Source: Duganella sp. sic0402 (GTDB lineage Bacteria > Pseudomonadota > Gammaproteobacteria > Burkholderiales > Burkholderiaceae_D). From it: a stretch of 64,000 bases of DNA. Shown here piece after piece: positions 27,414 through 35,753 of this stretch; the stretch's first letter is position 1, and each line of letters begins with the position of its first letter. Below the pieces are notes generated by a model that was not told where the DNA came from, ran no database searches, and worked only from the letters and a program-made list of their open reading frames with translations. Location of the stretch: assembly GCF_019219065.1 (NCBI RefSeq), contig NZ_JAHUWK010000003.1, forward strand, positions 310,001-374,000. The letters are read 5' to 3'. The translations under genes and the position numbers were made by a program.

Positions 27414-28660
27414 GCTTGTTTCTCTTGTACCAAAGTCCACAACAGCACCGCCGCTACCAGATCCAGCACCGCCAGGCTGATGAAGAACGGGGTGTAGCCG
27501 ACCGTCGCCATCAGGCCGCCGATCAGCAGCGAAAACACCAGCAGGCCGAAATTGCCAAACGTGCCGCACATGCCGGCCACCGTCGCCACCTCATTGCGGC
27601 GGAACAGATCGGAGGACATCGTGATCACCGTGACCGACAAGGTCTGGTGCGCAAAGCCGGCCAGGCTCAGCAAGGCAATCGCCGCATATGGGCTATCGAC
27701 ATAACCGACAAACGCCACGCCCATCATCATGGTCGCCCCCAGCGTGAACGCGCCGCGCCGCGCATTGATCAGGCGCACGCCGCGCTTTTGCAGCGCCAGC
27801 ACCACCATCGGGCCAAACAGGCAGCCGAGGTCGGCGGCCAGGAACGGCAGCCAGGCAAACATTGCAATCTGCGCCAGATCGAAATGGCGCACCGTGGTCA
27901 GATACAGCGGCACCCAGAACGACAGCGTGCCCCAGGCCGGATCGGCCAGAAAGCGCGGCAGCGCGATGCCCCAGAAATTGCGCATCTTCAGAATGCTGAT
28001 GATCGACGGCCGCTTGCCGTCGCCTTCCAGATGCTGTTCCTGGCCTGCGGCAATGTGCTCCTTCTCTTCCTGCGACAGGCGGCGATGGCGCGCCGGCGCG
28101 TCGTACAGCAGCAGCCACATCGCCACCCAGATCAGGCCGAGCGCACCGGTAATCACGAAAGCGGATTGCCAGTTGTAATACAGAATCGCCCACACCACCA
28201 GCGGCGGCGCCAGCATCGATCCGAACGATGCGCCGATATTGAAGATGCCGCCCGCCATGCCCCGCTCCTTGGCGGGGAACCATTCCGACACGGCCTTCAT
28301 GCCAGCCGGATTGGCCGAACCTTCCGCCAGTCCCAGCAAGCCGCGCAGCACGGCCAGCGTCTGCCAGTTGGTCGCCATGCCGTGCAATATGCAGATGATC
28401 GACCAGGCGGTGGCAAACATGGCGAAGCCGAGCTTCAGCCCGATCACATCCAGCACATAGCCGGCCAGCGGCTGCAGCATGATCGCGCCCTGGAAGGCGG
28501 CGGTGATGTATGAATATTCCTTGGTGCTGATGCTGAGCTCAGCCAGCAGCGTCGGCGCTGCGACCGCCAGCGTGCTGCGGGTCAGGTAATTGATTACCGC
28601 CCCCAGCATGATCAAGCTGATCATCCACCAGCGTAGTCCCCGTATTTTTTTATTAAGCAT
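27410..28660 (-). CDS. MFS transporter (ACS-type sugar/uronate family)
   Basis: A 416-aa, 12-helix permease. The ATG at 28660 is chosen because MLNKKIRGLRWWMISLIMLG is the usual start of this family; further upstream codons are non-conserved and run into the promoter. Motifs: N-terminal NYLTRSTLAVAAPTL, the MFS loop GYVLDVIGLKLG, and the ACS-type GLAEGSANPAGMKAVSEWFP. This family moves hexuronates and related sugars. It is the first gene of an operon with GH43, so xylo- or arabino-oligosaccharides are plausible (inference). It is divergent from the uridine kinase gene, with a palindrome in the shared region. Confidence 0.85.
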   Translation of the reverse strand: MLNKKIRGLRWWMISLIMLGAVINYLTRSTLAVAAPTLLAELSISTKEYSYITAAFQGAIMLQPLAGYVLDVIGLKLGFAMFATAWSIICILHGMATNWQTLAVLRGLLGLAEGSANPAGMKAVSEWFPAKERGMAGGIFNIGASFGSMLAPPLVVWAILYYNWQSAFVITGALGLIWVAMWLLLYDAPARHRRLSQEEKEHIAAGQEQHLEGDGKRPSIISILKMRNFWGIALPRFLADPAWGTLSFWVPLYLTTVRHFDLAQIAMFAWLPFLAADLGCLFGPMVVLALQKRGVRLINARRGAFTLGATMMMGVAFVGYVDSPYAAIALLSLAGFAHQTLSVTVITMSSDLFRRNEVATVAGMCGTFGNFGLLVFSLLIGGLMATVGYTPFFISLAVLDLVAAVLLWTLVQEKQA

Positions 28661-28695
28661 GATTGCGCTAACATTTTGTAATGGGTGCAACCATA

Positions 28696-28710
28696 GCACA
28701 ATATTTGTGC
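28696..28710. promoter_or_regulatory. Palindrome GCACAA-TAT-TTGTGC in the MFS/udk divergent region
   Basis: A perfect 6-3-6 dyad lies 36 bp upstream of the MFS ATG and 100 bp before udk. A direct repeat GATTGCGCTA flanks it at 28661-28670 and 28716-28725. It is a likely operator for a dimeric regulator controlling the transporter operon; the regulator is not identifiable here. Confidence 0.45.
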
Positions 28711-28809
28711 GAAATGATTGCGCTATCGCGAAGTTTTTCAGGGGGCGATGCAGGGGGCTGCAATGCCCCGCTCCCTGTCGGTCCAGCCGCGCTTCCGGTA
28801 TCATTTGGC

Positions 28810-29451
28810 ATGCAAAATATTTCCTTCCAACCGTTTATCATTGGCGTCGCGGGCGGCAGCGGCAGTGGCAAATCAACGGTGTCCCAGCAAGTGCTCGCTT
28901 CGTTTGGCGCAGAGATGGTGTCGGTCGTCATGCAGGACGACTACTATTGCGACCAGACCCACCTCACTCCTGAAGTCCGCCGTCAGCAGAATTACGATCA
29001 CCCGCAGGCCTTCGATTGGCCATTGCTGGTCCAGCACGTCCAGGCCCTGCGCAATGGCGAAACGATCGCCATGCCGGAGTACGATTTCACGCGCGACAAC
29101 CGCTCGGACCGGACCATTCCCGTCAAGCCCGCGCCGGTGATCGTCATCGAAGGCCTGTTCGCCCTGTATGACGAGGACTTGCGCAACATGATGTCGCTGA
29201 AGATTTTTGTCGATACCGCCTCCGACATCCGCTTCATCCGCCGCATGCAACGCGACATCACCGAACGCGGCCGCTCGGTCGAAAGTGTGGTCGGGCAATA
29301 TCTGGACACCGTGCGTCCGATGCACAAGCAATTCATCGAGCCGACCAAGCGCAACGCCGACCTGATTATTCCGCATGGCGCGAATGGTCCGGCGGTCGAT
29401 ATGATCACCACCAAGGTAGCCAGCGTCATTGGCCAGTTGAAACGTCCTTAA
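28810..29451 (+). CDS. udk: Uridine kinase, copy 1
   Basis: A 213-aa uridine/cytidine kinase (nucleoside salvage: uridine or cytidine to UMP or CMP). P-loop GGSGSGKST is at about residues 15-23, followed by VVMQDDYYCDQTHL, DHPQAFDW, and the lid region FIRRMQRDITERGRSVESVV. The start at 28810 (MQNISFQPFIIGVAGG) matches the second copy exactly in position; the upstream in-frame ATG at 28681 would only add a non-conserved leader. A near-identical second gene follows after 231 bp. Confidence 0.93.
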   Translation: MQNISFQPFIIGVAGGSGSGKSTVSQQVLASFGAEMVSVVMQDDYYCDQTHLTPEVRRQQNYDHPQAFDWPLLVQHVQALRNGETIAMPEYDFTRDNRSDRTIPVKPAPVIVIEGLFALYDEDLRNMMSLKIFVDTASDIRFIRRMQRDITERGRSVESVVGQYLDTVRPMHKQFIEPTKRNADLIIPHGANGPAVDMITTKVASVIGQLKRP

Positions 29452-29682
29452 ATCGAGCGTAGCAGTGCTGAACATCAACGTTTCTTCGCTGCTCACGGCC
29501 ATGACACTCAATTTGTTGATCATGACCGTGGCGCTGCCGTATTTCGCGGGGTAGGTGAAGCGTGCCGCGCGCGGCGAGGAATTCTGCGTGCTGCTCACCT
29601 GTGCCGATTTCTCTTCTGTACGCTCGCCGGCCAAGCGCAGTCGCTATCTGTCGCTTAATTCGCGCTTCCTGTATCATTCGGC
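29452..29682. other. Spacer between tandem uridine kinase genes
   Basis: This 231-bp spacer has no intact gene. The 30 bp before the second ATG closely repeats the 30 bp before the first, supporting tandem duplication. On the minus strand a fragment reads like protein (ARFTYPAKYGSATVMINKLS) but overlaps udk copy 1 and has no recognisable family. Confidence 0.5.
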
Positions 29683-30324
29683 ATGCATAATATTTCTTTC
29701 CAACCGTTTATTATTGGCGTCGCAGGCGGTAGCGGCAGTGGCAAATCCACTGTGTCCCAGAAGGTCCTGGCTGCGTTTGGCGCCGATATGGTGTCGGTCG
29801 TCATGCAAGACGATTACTACCTCGACCAGACTCACCTCCCCCCTGAAGTCCGTAACCAGACCAATTACGACCATCCACAAGCTTTTGAATGGTCGCTGCT
29901 GGTGCAACATATACAAGCCTTGCGCGCTGGCCAGGCGATCGAGATGCCAGAGTACGACTTCACCATCCACAACCGTTCCGACCGCACCATCCCGGTTAAG
30001 CCGGCGCCGGTGATCGTGATTGAAGGCCTGTTTGCGCTGTACGACCCGCAATTGTGCGACATGATGTCGCTGAAGATCTTCGTCGATACTGCCTCGGACA
30101 TCCGCTTTATTCGCCGTATGCAGCGCGATATCACCGAGCGTGGCCGCTCGGTCGAGAGTGTTGTCAATCAGTACCTGGAAACCGTGCGCCCCATGCACAA
30201 GCAATTCATCGAGCCAACCAAGCGCAACGCTGACATCATCATTCCCCACGGCGCCAATGGCCCGGCGGTGGATATGATTACCACCAAGGTGGCTAGCGTG
30301 ATTGGGCAGCTGAAGCGCTCTTGA
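29683..30324 (+). CDS. udk: Uridine kinase, copy 2
   Basis: A 213-aa paralogue of the gene just upstream, collinear along its whole length with scattered substitutions (for example QQVLASFGAEM in copy 1, QKVLAAFGADM here). The P-loop GGSGSGKST, DDYYLDQTHL, and FIRRMQRDITERGRS are intact, so both copies look functional. Differences are mostly synonymous or conservative, suggesting that purifying selection has acted on both since duplication. A good rho-independent terminator lies 184 bp downstream. Confidence 0.92.
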   Translation: MHNISFQPFIIGVAGGSGSGKSTVSQKVLAAFGADMVSVVMQDDYYLDQTHLPPEVRNQTNYDHPQAFEWSLLVQHIQALRAGQAIEMPEYDFTIHNRSDRTIPVKPAPVIVIEGLFALYDPQLCDMMSLKIFVDTASDIRFIRRMQRDITERGRSVESVVNQYLETVRPMHKQFIEPTKRNADIIIPHGANGPAVDMITTKVASVIGQLKRS

Positions 30325-30380
30325 TTTTAAATAGTACCTACGGGAAATTTTATAGGCGCTGCACGCAGCGCCTTCGGCGC

Positions 30381-30399
30381 GCCACCGCATAGCGGTGGC
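30381..30399. repeat. 8-bp perfect hairpin between udk and the terminator
   Basis: GCCACCGC and GCGGTGGC pair around ATA. The surrounding stretch (30350-30480) is GC-rich with further short dyads, including GTGAGCCC...GGGCTCAC around a run of ten or more G. No gene is visible in it. Confidence 0.4.
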
Positions 30400-30507
30400 A
30401 ATCGGACGATTCGGAGCGGCTCGTCCCAGCAGGGGCGATGCCTTCGAATCCCCCGCGTGAGCCCTGCAGGGGGGGGGGCTCACTTCTCTCCGCCATGAAA
30501 CAAATGC

Positions 30508-30535
30508 AAAAAGGCCACCCGAAGGTGGCCTTTTT
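30508..30535. terminator. Rho-independent terminator downstream of udk
   Basis: AAAAAGGCCACC (30508-30519) pairs with GGTGGCCTTTTT (30524-30535) around loop CGAA, followed by T. It is symmetrical, so it can act on both strands. It marks the last chromosomal feature before the island. Confidence 0.9.
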
Positions 30536-30552
30536 TACATTTGTGTTCCTGG

Positions 30553-30565
30553 GAGAGGGGGAGTC
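30553..30565. repeat. Candidate left attachment site (att-like) of the island
   Basis: GAGAGGGGGAGTC matches 12 of 13 bases of GAGAGGGGGATTC at the 3' end of tRNA-Ser (50828-50840), in the same orientation, immediately after the udk terminator. Short and imperfect, so only a candidate. Confidence 0.35.
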
Positions 30566-31412
30566 CTATCTCAGCAGTAGGCCGCTCTAAATTAGGCTTC
30601 CCAGCGAGTCAGACTCAGATTTCACCCCAATCGCGCCCCCAAATCGCATTGTTCAAACAATATTTTGATAAATGCACTCAGCAGTAGAATTTTATGTAAT
30701 AAATTCGACAAACAGCCAGTTAATATAAACTTAATCGCAGAATAAATTGCTTGTGACAACCCGATTTTTAACCAGAAGTCATTGTGGCCACAGCGTAATG
30801 TAATAAACCTTTTTATATGTTCTAAGCCGCAATAGAAACGCTAAATGCTACAGAAGCACAACTAAACCTTGAGGGGGCTGCGCGTAATTCCCGTTCATCC
30901 GCAGGTTTGCTTTGGTAAAGCGTTCAAGGCGTGCGCAACGCTGATGCAACAGGCACGGACCTATTTTATCGGCAGGCGTCCTTGACTACGGCATCAATGT
31001 CGGCCACTCCTACATCATCCTGCGCTGCTCCGCAAGGAATTGCACGCTGTCATATGCACTCGCAACCTTGTCCTTGGGTGCGTGCGCCAATTGGATCAGG
31101 TATCTTGGGATGGGTTTCCAACGAGCCCAAGCGCTGATTCGTATCAAGCGTCCAGCAAACTAGAACGATGCGAATAACTGAATTGGTGGCGGATTTTCCT
31201 TGATCCTGACGGAATCGAATCCACTATGACCCAAGCCATCTAAAAATCCTTCTTGATCCCCTTACGCGGCTCATGTCGCTAGTATGGTTCCAAAATTTTC
31301 TTACTGGTTAATTTTGGCTACCTTAAGGAAATTATAATTGGTAAAAATACCAATCTAGTTCACTATAGAGCAAATAATTGATAGTCTTCCTCACTTCCAG
31401 GATATTGCTCTC
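30566..31412. other. Gene-poor left end of the island
   Basis: AT-rich DNA between the candidate att and the helicase gene. It holds no intact gene. The only recognisable content is the integrase 3' relic at 30976-31105. A repeated CTCAGCAGTAG (near 30571 and 30676) and several A/T runs are present. The 300 bp before the helicase ATG is probably its promoter region; no clear -35/-10 is claimed. Confidence 0.5.
30976..31105 (-). pseudogene. Relic of a tyrosine integrase 3' end
   Basis: The minus strand reads QLAHAPKDKVASAYDSVQFL and AEQRRMM, then a stop and a frame change leading to DIDAVVKDA. This matches the last 45 residues of the integrase at 47702-48940 (QLAHAPKDKVASAYDRAQFL, AERRKMM, YIDAVVKDSHR). 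It lies in the same orientation as the two intact integrases, at the opposite end of the island. Confidence 0.8.
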
Positions 31413-34010
31413 ATGGCATTTAAAAAACTCACCACTCAGGCGACCGTGCCCGACAGTCCGGACCGTCTATTTCTTGACCTGCCGCGTCGAAAATTAGCTA
31501 GCTTGTTCGATCACCAAGGGCAGATGCTTCGTAACTACGCCGCAAAAGCCATTAAAGCTTCGGACGTTGCACTGCAGCTCCCTACAGGCAGCGGTAAAAC
31601 GCTCGTTGGGTTGTTGTTGGCAGAATGGCGTCGGCGCAAGTACGGCGAACGTGTCCTCTATCTTTGCCCCACACGGCAACTGGTCAACCAAGTTGCTGAA
31701 GAAGCGTCCCAGAAATATGGAATAACGGTTCAGCCATTCACCGGCGCACGGAGGGACTACAGCCCGGATGCTAAGGCAGCTTATGAGGATGCGAATCGGG
31801 TCGCGGTAACCACCTATAACAGTCTGTTCAACACAAACCCGTACTTTGAGAACCCAGACGTCATCATCGTTGATGATGCCCATGCTGCTGAAAGCTACAT
31901 GGCAAGTCAATGGACAATGAGGATCGATCGCTACGAGGAAAAAGACGAGGTACTTCATAAGGCGGTCGCCGCAGTACTGAAACCACTGCTTTCGACGCAG
32001 AATTATTCGCGACTGCTTGGAGTCTGGGAAGGCGTGGATGATATGTCTTGGACGGATAAAATTCCGACCCATGAACTTGTCCAGATCGCAGATGAGCTAC
32101 GGGCAACGATCAACGCCAATGTTAGCGAGTCTAAGCAGCGGTACACGTGGAAGATGCTGTCGAACCATTTGCATGCATGCCAGCTCTACGTTTCGTCCAG
32201 TGAGATCATGCTTCGACCATTGATCCCGCCAACGTGGTCTCACGCGCCTTTTATCGGGGCAAAACAGCGGATTTTTATGTCTGCCACACTTGGTGCTGGT
32301 GGCGATCTCGAACGGCTCACCGGGCGCCCAAGCATTATGCGCTTGCCGATTCCTGAAGGCTGGGACAAGCAAGGCATTGGCCGGCGGTTTTTCCTGTTTC
32401 CAGAGAAGTCGTTGACCGAGGATGAGACTGTTGAATTGCGTCGTCGCCTGATGCGTAAGGCGCACAGAAGCCTCGTTCTTACACCGAGCAAAGCAGAGGC
32501 GGACGCTGTGATAGAGGATGTAAAGGAAAATTTGAATTACGCGACCTTCACCGCAGCCGACTTGGAAGTAAGCAAGACCGAATTTACCGGCTCGCGTAAC
32601 GCCGTCGCGGTGATAGCGAACAGGTATGATGGTATCGACTTCCCCGAAGACGACTGCAGGCTGCTATTCGTCGAAGGACTGTCGCGCACTACAAACTTGC
32701 AAGAGCGTTTTCTCATCAACCGGATGGGCGCCAACCTTCTGTTCAACGAACGCATTCAGACGCGCGTCTTGCAGGCCATCGGTCGATGCACACGCGGGTT
32801 GAATGATTATTCTGCTGTGGTTGTGACCGGCAATGAACTCCCTGCTTATCTTACAGACCGCGAGCGCCGGACCTATTTCCATCCTGAGTTGCAAGCTGAG
32901 TTACGGTTCGGGCTTGAGCAGTCCACTAATATGACCGCAGATGAATTCCTGGATAACTTCGATATTTTCTTGGAACATGAAGAAGCATGGGAGGACGCCA
33001 ACGAAGGTATTCTTGAAGTGCGTGCAGCAGCGACTCAGAAGATTTTCCCTGCAATGGATCAGCTAGAAAACGTGGTAAGCCATGAAATCGCTTGGCAGGC
33101 CGCGAGCTGGAATCAGGACTATGAGAAAGCCTACGATGCCGCACGTGAGGTGCTTGGCGGGCTGAATCACGCAGAACTGCGAGGATATCGGGCCTTGTGG
33201 CATTACCTGGCCGGATCATCAGCGGAAGCCGCTGCGAAGGCTGGAAATTCTGGTTTCGATACTATGGCGCGTACGCAGTATAGAAAAGCCAAAGAGGCCG
33301 CCAATGGCATTCCTTGGTTGATTACTCTCGCTCGGGGAGATACCCCCTCTGGTCCTGATCGTGACGCTGACCAGGACAGCACAGTGCTCATGCAGGTTGA
33401 GCAGTTGGAAGCTCGGCTGGTCAAGCTGGGGACACTACATAACCGAGACTTTTCTGCGCGCGAAAAAACGATCAGGGAGGGGCTTCAAGATGGCGAGCGC
33501 TTTGAGCAAGCCCAAGTTCTTCTCGGCGAGCACCTTGGCTTTTCCGCAGGTAAGCGTGAGGAAGATGCATCGCCAGATCCATGGTGGATGGTTGGTGACA
33601 TCGTAATTGTTTTCGAAGACCATGCAAATGCCAAGGGCGAATCTACAATCGTGGATGCTACCAAGGCTCGCCAGGCAGCCTCACATCCTAATTGGATGCG
33701 GGAGAATGTGCCAGGCTGCAAGGATGCTCGAATCCTTCCGGTGTTGGTCACGCCTGCCAAACGAGCAAAAGAAGGCGCTATGCCTAGCCTGAAGCAGGTA
33801 GCTCATTGGGACGTGGTGCAGTTCCGCGAATGGGCTGAGCAAGCTCTCATAGTCATCCGTGACCTCCGCAGGGACTTCCGGCAACAGGGGGATCTGATGT
33901 GGCGTGCTCAAGCTGCACAAGCTTTGACCGACAATCTTATCGCTGCCCCAGTGCTGCTTACTTGGTTAGAGGCCCGCCCAGCAAACGAACACCTTACCAG
34001 CGTGTCGTAG
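31413..34010 (+). CDS. DEAD/DEAH-box helicase with nuclease-like C-terminus
   Basis: An 865-aa superfamily 2 helicase. Motif I PTGSGKT (57-63), motif II DDAH (154-157), motif III MSATLG (289-294), then YDGIDFPEDDC (405-415) and motif VI QAIGRCTRG (454-462); the latter half resembles XPD/DinG-type enzymes. Residues 500-700 are helical. Near 721-737 the sequence PDPWWMVGDIVIVFEDH, followed by a Lys-rich stretch and a segment with SHPNWMRENV, resembles a PD-(D/E)XK nuclease core in which the last residue may be His. It is the leftmost intact island gene, monocistronic, and likely takes part in phage or plasmid defence (inference). The helicase call is strong; the nuclease call is tentative. Confidence 0.85.
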   Translation: MAFKKLTTQATVPDSPDRLFLDLPRRKLASLFDHQGQMLRNYAAKAIKASDVALQLPTGSGKTLVGLLLAEWRRRKYGERVLYLCPTRQLVNQVAEEASQKYGITVQPFTGARRDYSPDAKAAYEDANRVAVTTYNSLFNTNPYFENPDVIIVDDAHAAESYMASQWTMRIDRYEEKDEVLHKAVAAVLKPLLSTQNYSRLLGVWEGVDDMSWTDKIPTHELVQIADELRATINANVSESKQRYTWKMLSNHLHACQLYVSSSEIMLRPLIPPTWSHAPFIGAKQRIFMSATLGAGGDLERLTGRPSIMRLPIPEGWDKQGIGRRFFLFPEKSLTEDETVELRRRLMRKAHRSLVLTPSKAEADAVIEDVKENLNYATFTAADLEVSKTEFTGSRNAVAVIANRYDGIDFPEDDCRLLFVEGLSRTTNLQERFLINRMGANLLFNERIQTRVLQAIGRCTRGLNDYSAVVVTGNELPAYLTDRERRTYFHPELQAELRFGLEQSTNMTADEFLDNFDIFLEHEEAWEDANEGILEVRAAATQKIFPAMDQLENVVSHEIAWQAASWNQDYEKAYDAAREVLGGLNHAELRGYRALWHYLAGSSAEAAAKAGNSGFDTMARTQYRKAKEAANGIPWLITLARGDTPSGPDRDADQDSTVLMQVEQLEARLVKLGTLHNRDFSAREKTIREGLQDGERFEQAQVLLGEHLGFSAGKREEDASPDPWWMVGDIVIVFEDHANAKGESTIVDATKARQAASHPNWMRENVPGCKDARILPVLVTPAKRAKEGAMPSLKQVAHWDVVQFREWAEQALIVIRDLRRDFRQQGDLMWRAQAAQALTDNLIAAPVLLTWLEARPANEHLTSVS

Positions 34011-34324
34011 ACGAACCAGGATTGATGGCTGCGAGGAAGAAGATGTTTCTTTCTCGCTGTCGTTCATAACCCAGTAGGAGCTGGTCCATATTTACGCAGT
34101 AATTACTTAACCAGCACGGTCTAGAATTTGCAGCCGCTAGTCAGAGGAAACCCTAGAGCCGGCCGATATGACTGCCCCTCCATCAAATTTGACAGCCGGG
34201 ATGCTTTTCCTGACTGCACGTCAGGCAACCGTATCGGCCTTATCTGGCCCCGTCAGTGTCATGAAATGGATGCATTCGCTCCGCAATTTGAGTACATTGC
34301 TCAACGAGAGTATCGAGAACCAAT
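34011..34324. other. Convergent spacer, no gene seen
   Basis: This 314-bp region lies between the 3' ends of the helicase and HEPN/Toprim genes. A plus-strand frame (34128-34364) is open but overlaps the end of the minus-strand gene and has no recognisable motif or SD. I see no terminator with a clear U-tract. Confidence 0.5.
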
Positions 34325-35545
34325 CTATTGGCCAGCCTTGATGGATTCAAGGGACGCGTTGTAAAACGCTGCAGCATATGTTTCCTTGTAATCTAATGTC
34401 CCGTGATAAACCTGCTGCTTTTCCTTGTAATTTGTCCATGTGACTTGCGGTGGTTTGCGATCGTTGAGTCGTAAGTCCAGGTAGCACTCGATTGCTGCCG
34501 CTCGGCCGTTTATATCCACATTTGAAACGCCTTCAGGCCCGCATGCGGAAAAACTCCTAAGTTCCTCTATATCCGGCAGAACCATCGCCGCCATGTTAGG
34601 CGGCAATGCATGCCGCAACAAGCTTTGATGAGCCTCTCGACCTTCAGCATCATTATCGAAAACGAATACTGCCCGGTTGTGTACATCTATTTTGGCAAGC
34701 CCTTCGGCAAACTTTCCCAAACTGCCGGCACCGGAAAATGAATGCCAATCTCCAGCGTCTACGAATCGGAAGAAATCCTTAATTTCGGGATGAAGAAATT
34801 CAATGGCGCGCTTCAGGATGCTTGTGTCGGATTTCCCCTCTGTCCCTACCAGGTAAGTTTGCGTTCTTCTTGCGCATGCGATGAATTCGTAGTCATCCGC
34901 CCAGCCAGCCTCTACAAAATTTCCATAATCCCAAACAACGTTTAGATCCAAATTTTCGGGGTTTTCAGCCAGGACACGTAGTATCGAATAAGGGGTAAGG
35001 AACCCCAGTAGATTTCCGAAGTGGCTCCTCTCAGAGTGCCCGCCAGTGTCACGATAGGAACCTCCTTCTGGAAGTTGTTCAATTGCGGGATCGTGCGCGA
35101 AAACTCCTTGCTTAGCTATATGTTCTTCGTCGTAATTCTTCACGTACTTATCACTTAGCCTGGCTACCGAATATCTTTTAATGAATAGGATGAACTGTTC
35201 AAAGCTTATTGGTTGCTGCTTTTCCGATGGATCAAGTTCGTGTGCGATCAGGCGCGCATCCATATCACTTTTGACGACACGGGAATAGTCAGCTTTCACT
35301 GTGCCTAAGGTGTAGCCAAGAAATTCAAGACGAGGGACCATTGATCGCAATGACCGGCAAAAGCAGATTTCACCTACCTCCAGATCATTGATCGCTGTAG
35401 ATTCGGCGTTGCCGTCGATCGGAAATATTTTTGGAAGTCGACGACGGTCCGACTCTTGAAATAACATCCCATGATCAATTCCTACATCCATCGAATTGCA
35501 GGTTAGTAAGATGTCTCCAACGGTCAAAGTGATAGGCGTACTCAT
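34325..35545 (-). CDS. HEPN/Toprim-type protein
   Basis: A 406-aa protein. The first 230 residues resemble the HEPN/Toprim-associated N-terminal domain (GDILLTCNSMDVGIDHGMLF, then helical segments with SFEQFILFIKR). Residues 230-320 look like a Toprim fold: the first acidic motif YLVGTEGKSDTSIL (Glu in 234-240) and the second VFVFDNDAEG (297-302), where the D-x-D and Glu coordinate metal. Toprim domains with such N-termini occur in toxin and phage-defence proteins. It is convergent with the helicase. The assignment is from motifs alone; nuclease activity is inferred. Confidence 0.65.
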   Translation of the reverse strand: MSTPITLTVGDILLTCNSMDVGIDHGMLFQESDRRRLPKIFPIDGNAESTAINDLEVGEICFCRSLRSMVPRLEFLGYTLGTVKADYSRVVKSDMDARLIAHELDPSEKQQPISFEQFILFIKRYSVARLSDKYVKNYDEEHIAKQGVFAHDPAIEQLPEGGSYRDTGGHSERSHFGNLLGFLTPYSILRVLAENPENLDLNVVWDYGNFVEAGWADDYEFIACARRTQTYLVGTEGKSDTSILKRAIEFLHPEIKDFFRFVDAGDWHSFSGAGSLGKFAEGLAKIDVHNRAVFVFDNDAEGREAHQSLLRHALPPNMAAMVLPDIEELRSFSACGPEGVSNVDINGRAAAIECYLDLRLNDRKPPQVTWTNYKEKQQVYHGTLDYKETYAAAFYNASLESIKAGQ

Positions 35546-35753
35546 TGATCTCCAGTTTTTCTCACGTGATTGCGGGCATCAGAGATATCTCTCTCCTTGC
35601 TAGGAGATCTGTCCAGGATTGATACAGATGGCTGTGTGCGCATATCCTGTTGGCCTTCCTAGGTCCGCTTCGCGTTAGGTACGAGAAGCCAAGTATCCTC
35701 GACTCTCGTTTTGGCCCACTGGGAAATCTCGGACTTAGATTGGCATAGCCACA

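Noticed and set aside
29426-29682. Minus-strand protein-like fragment in the udk spacer
   Set aside because: Protein-like composition, but no start context or family and it overlaps udk copy 1.
30931-31137. Plus-strand frame at the left island end
   Set aside because: It is antisense to the integrase relic, which explains the sequence.
34128-34364. Plus-strand frame of 78 codons between helicase and HEPN/Toprim genes
   Set aside because: No SD or motif, and it overlaps the end of the opposite gene.
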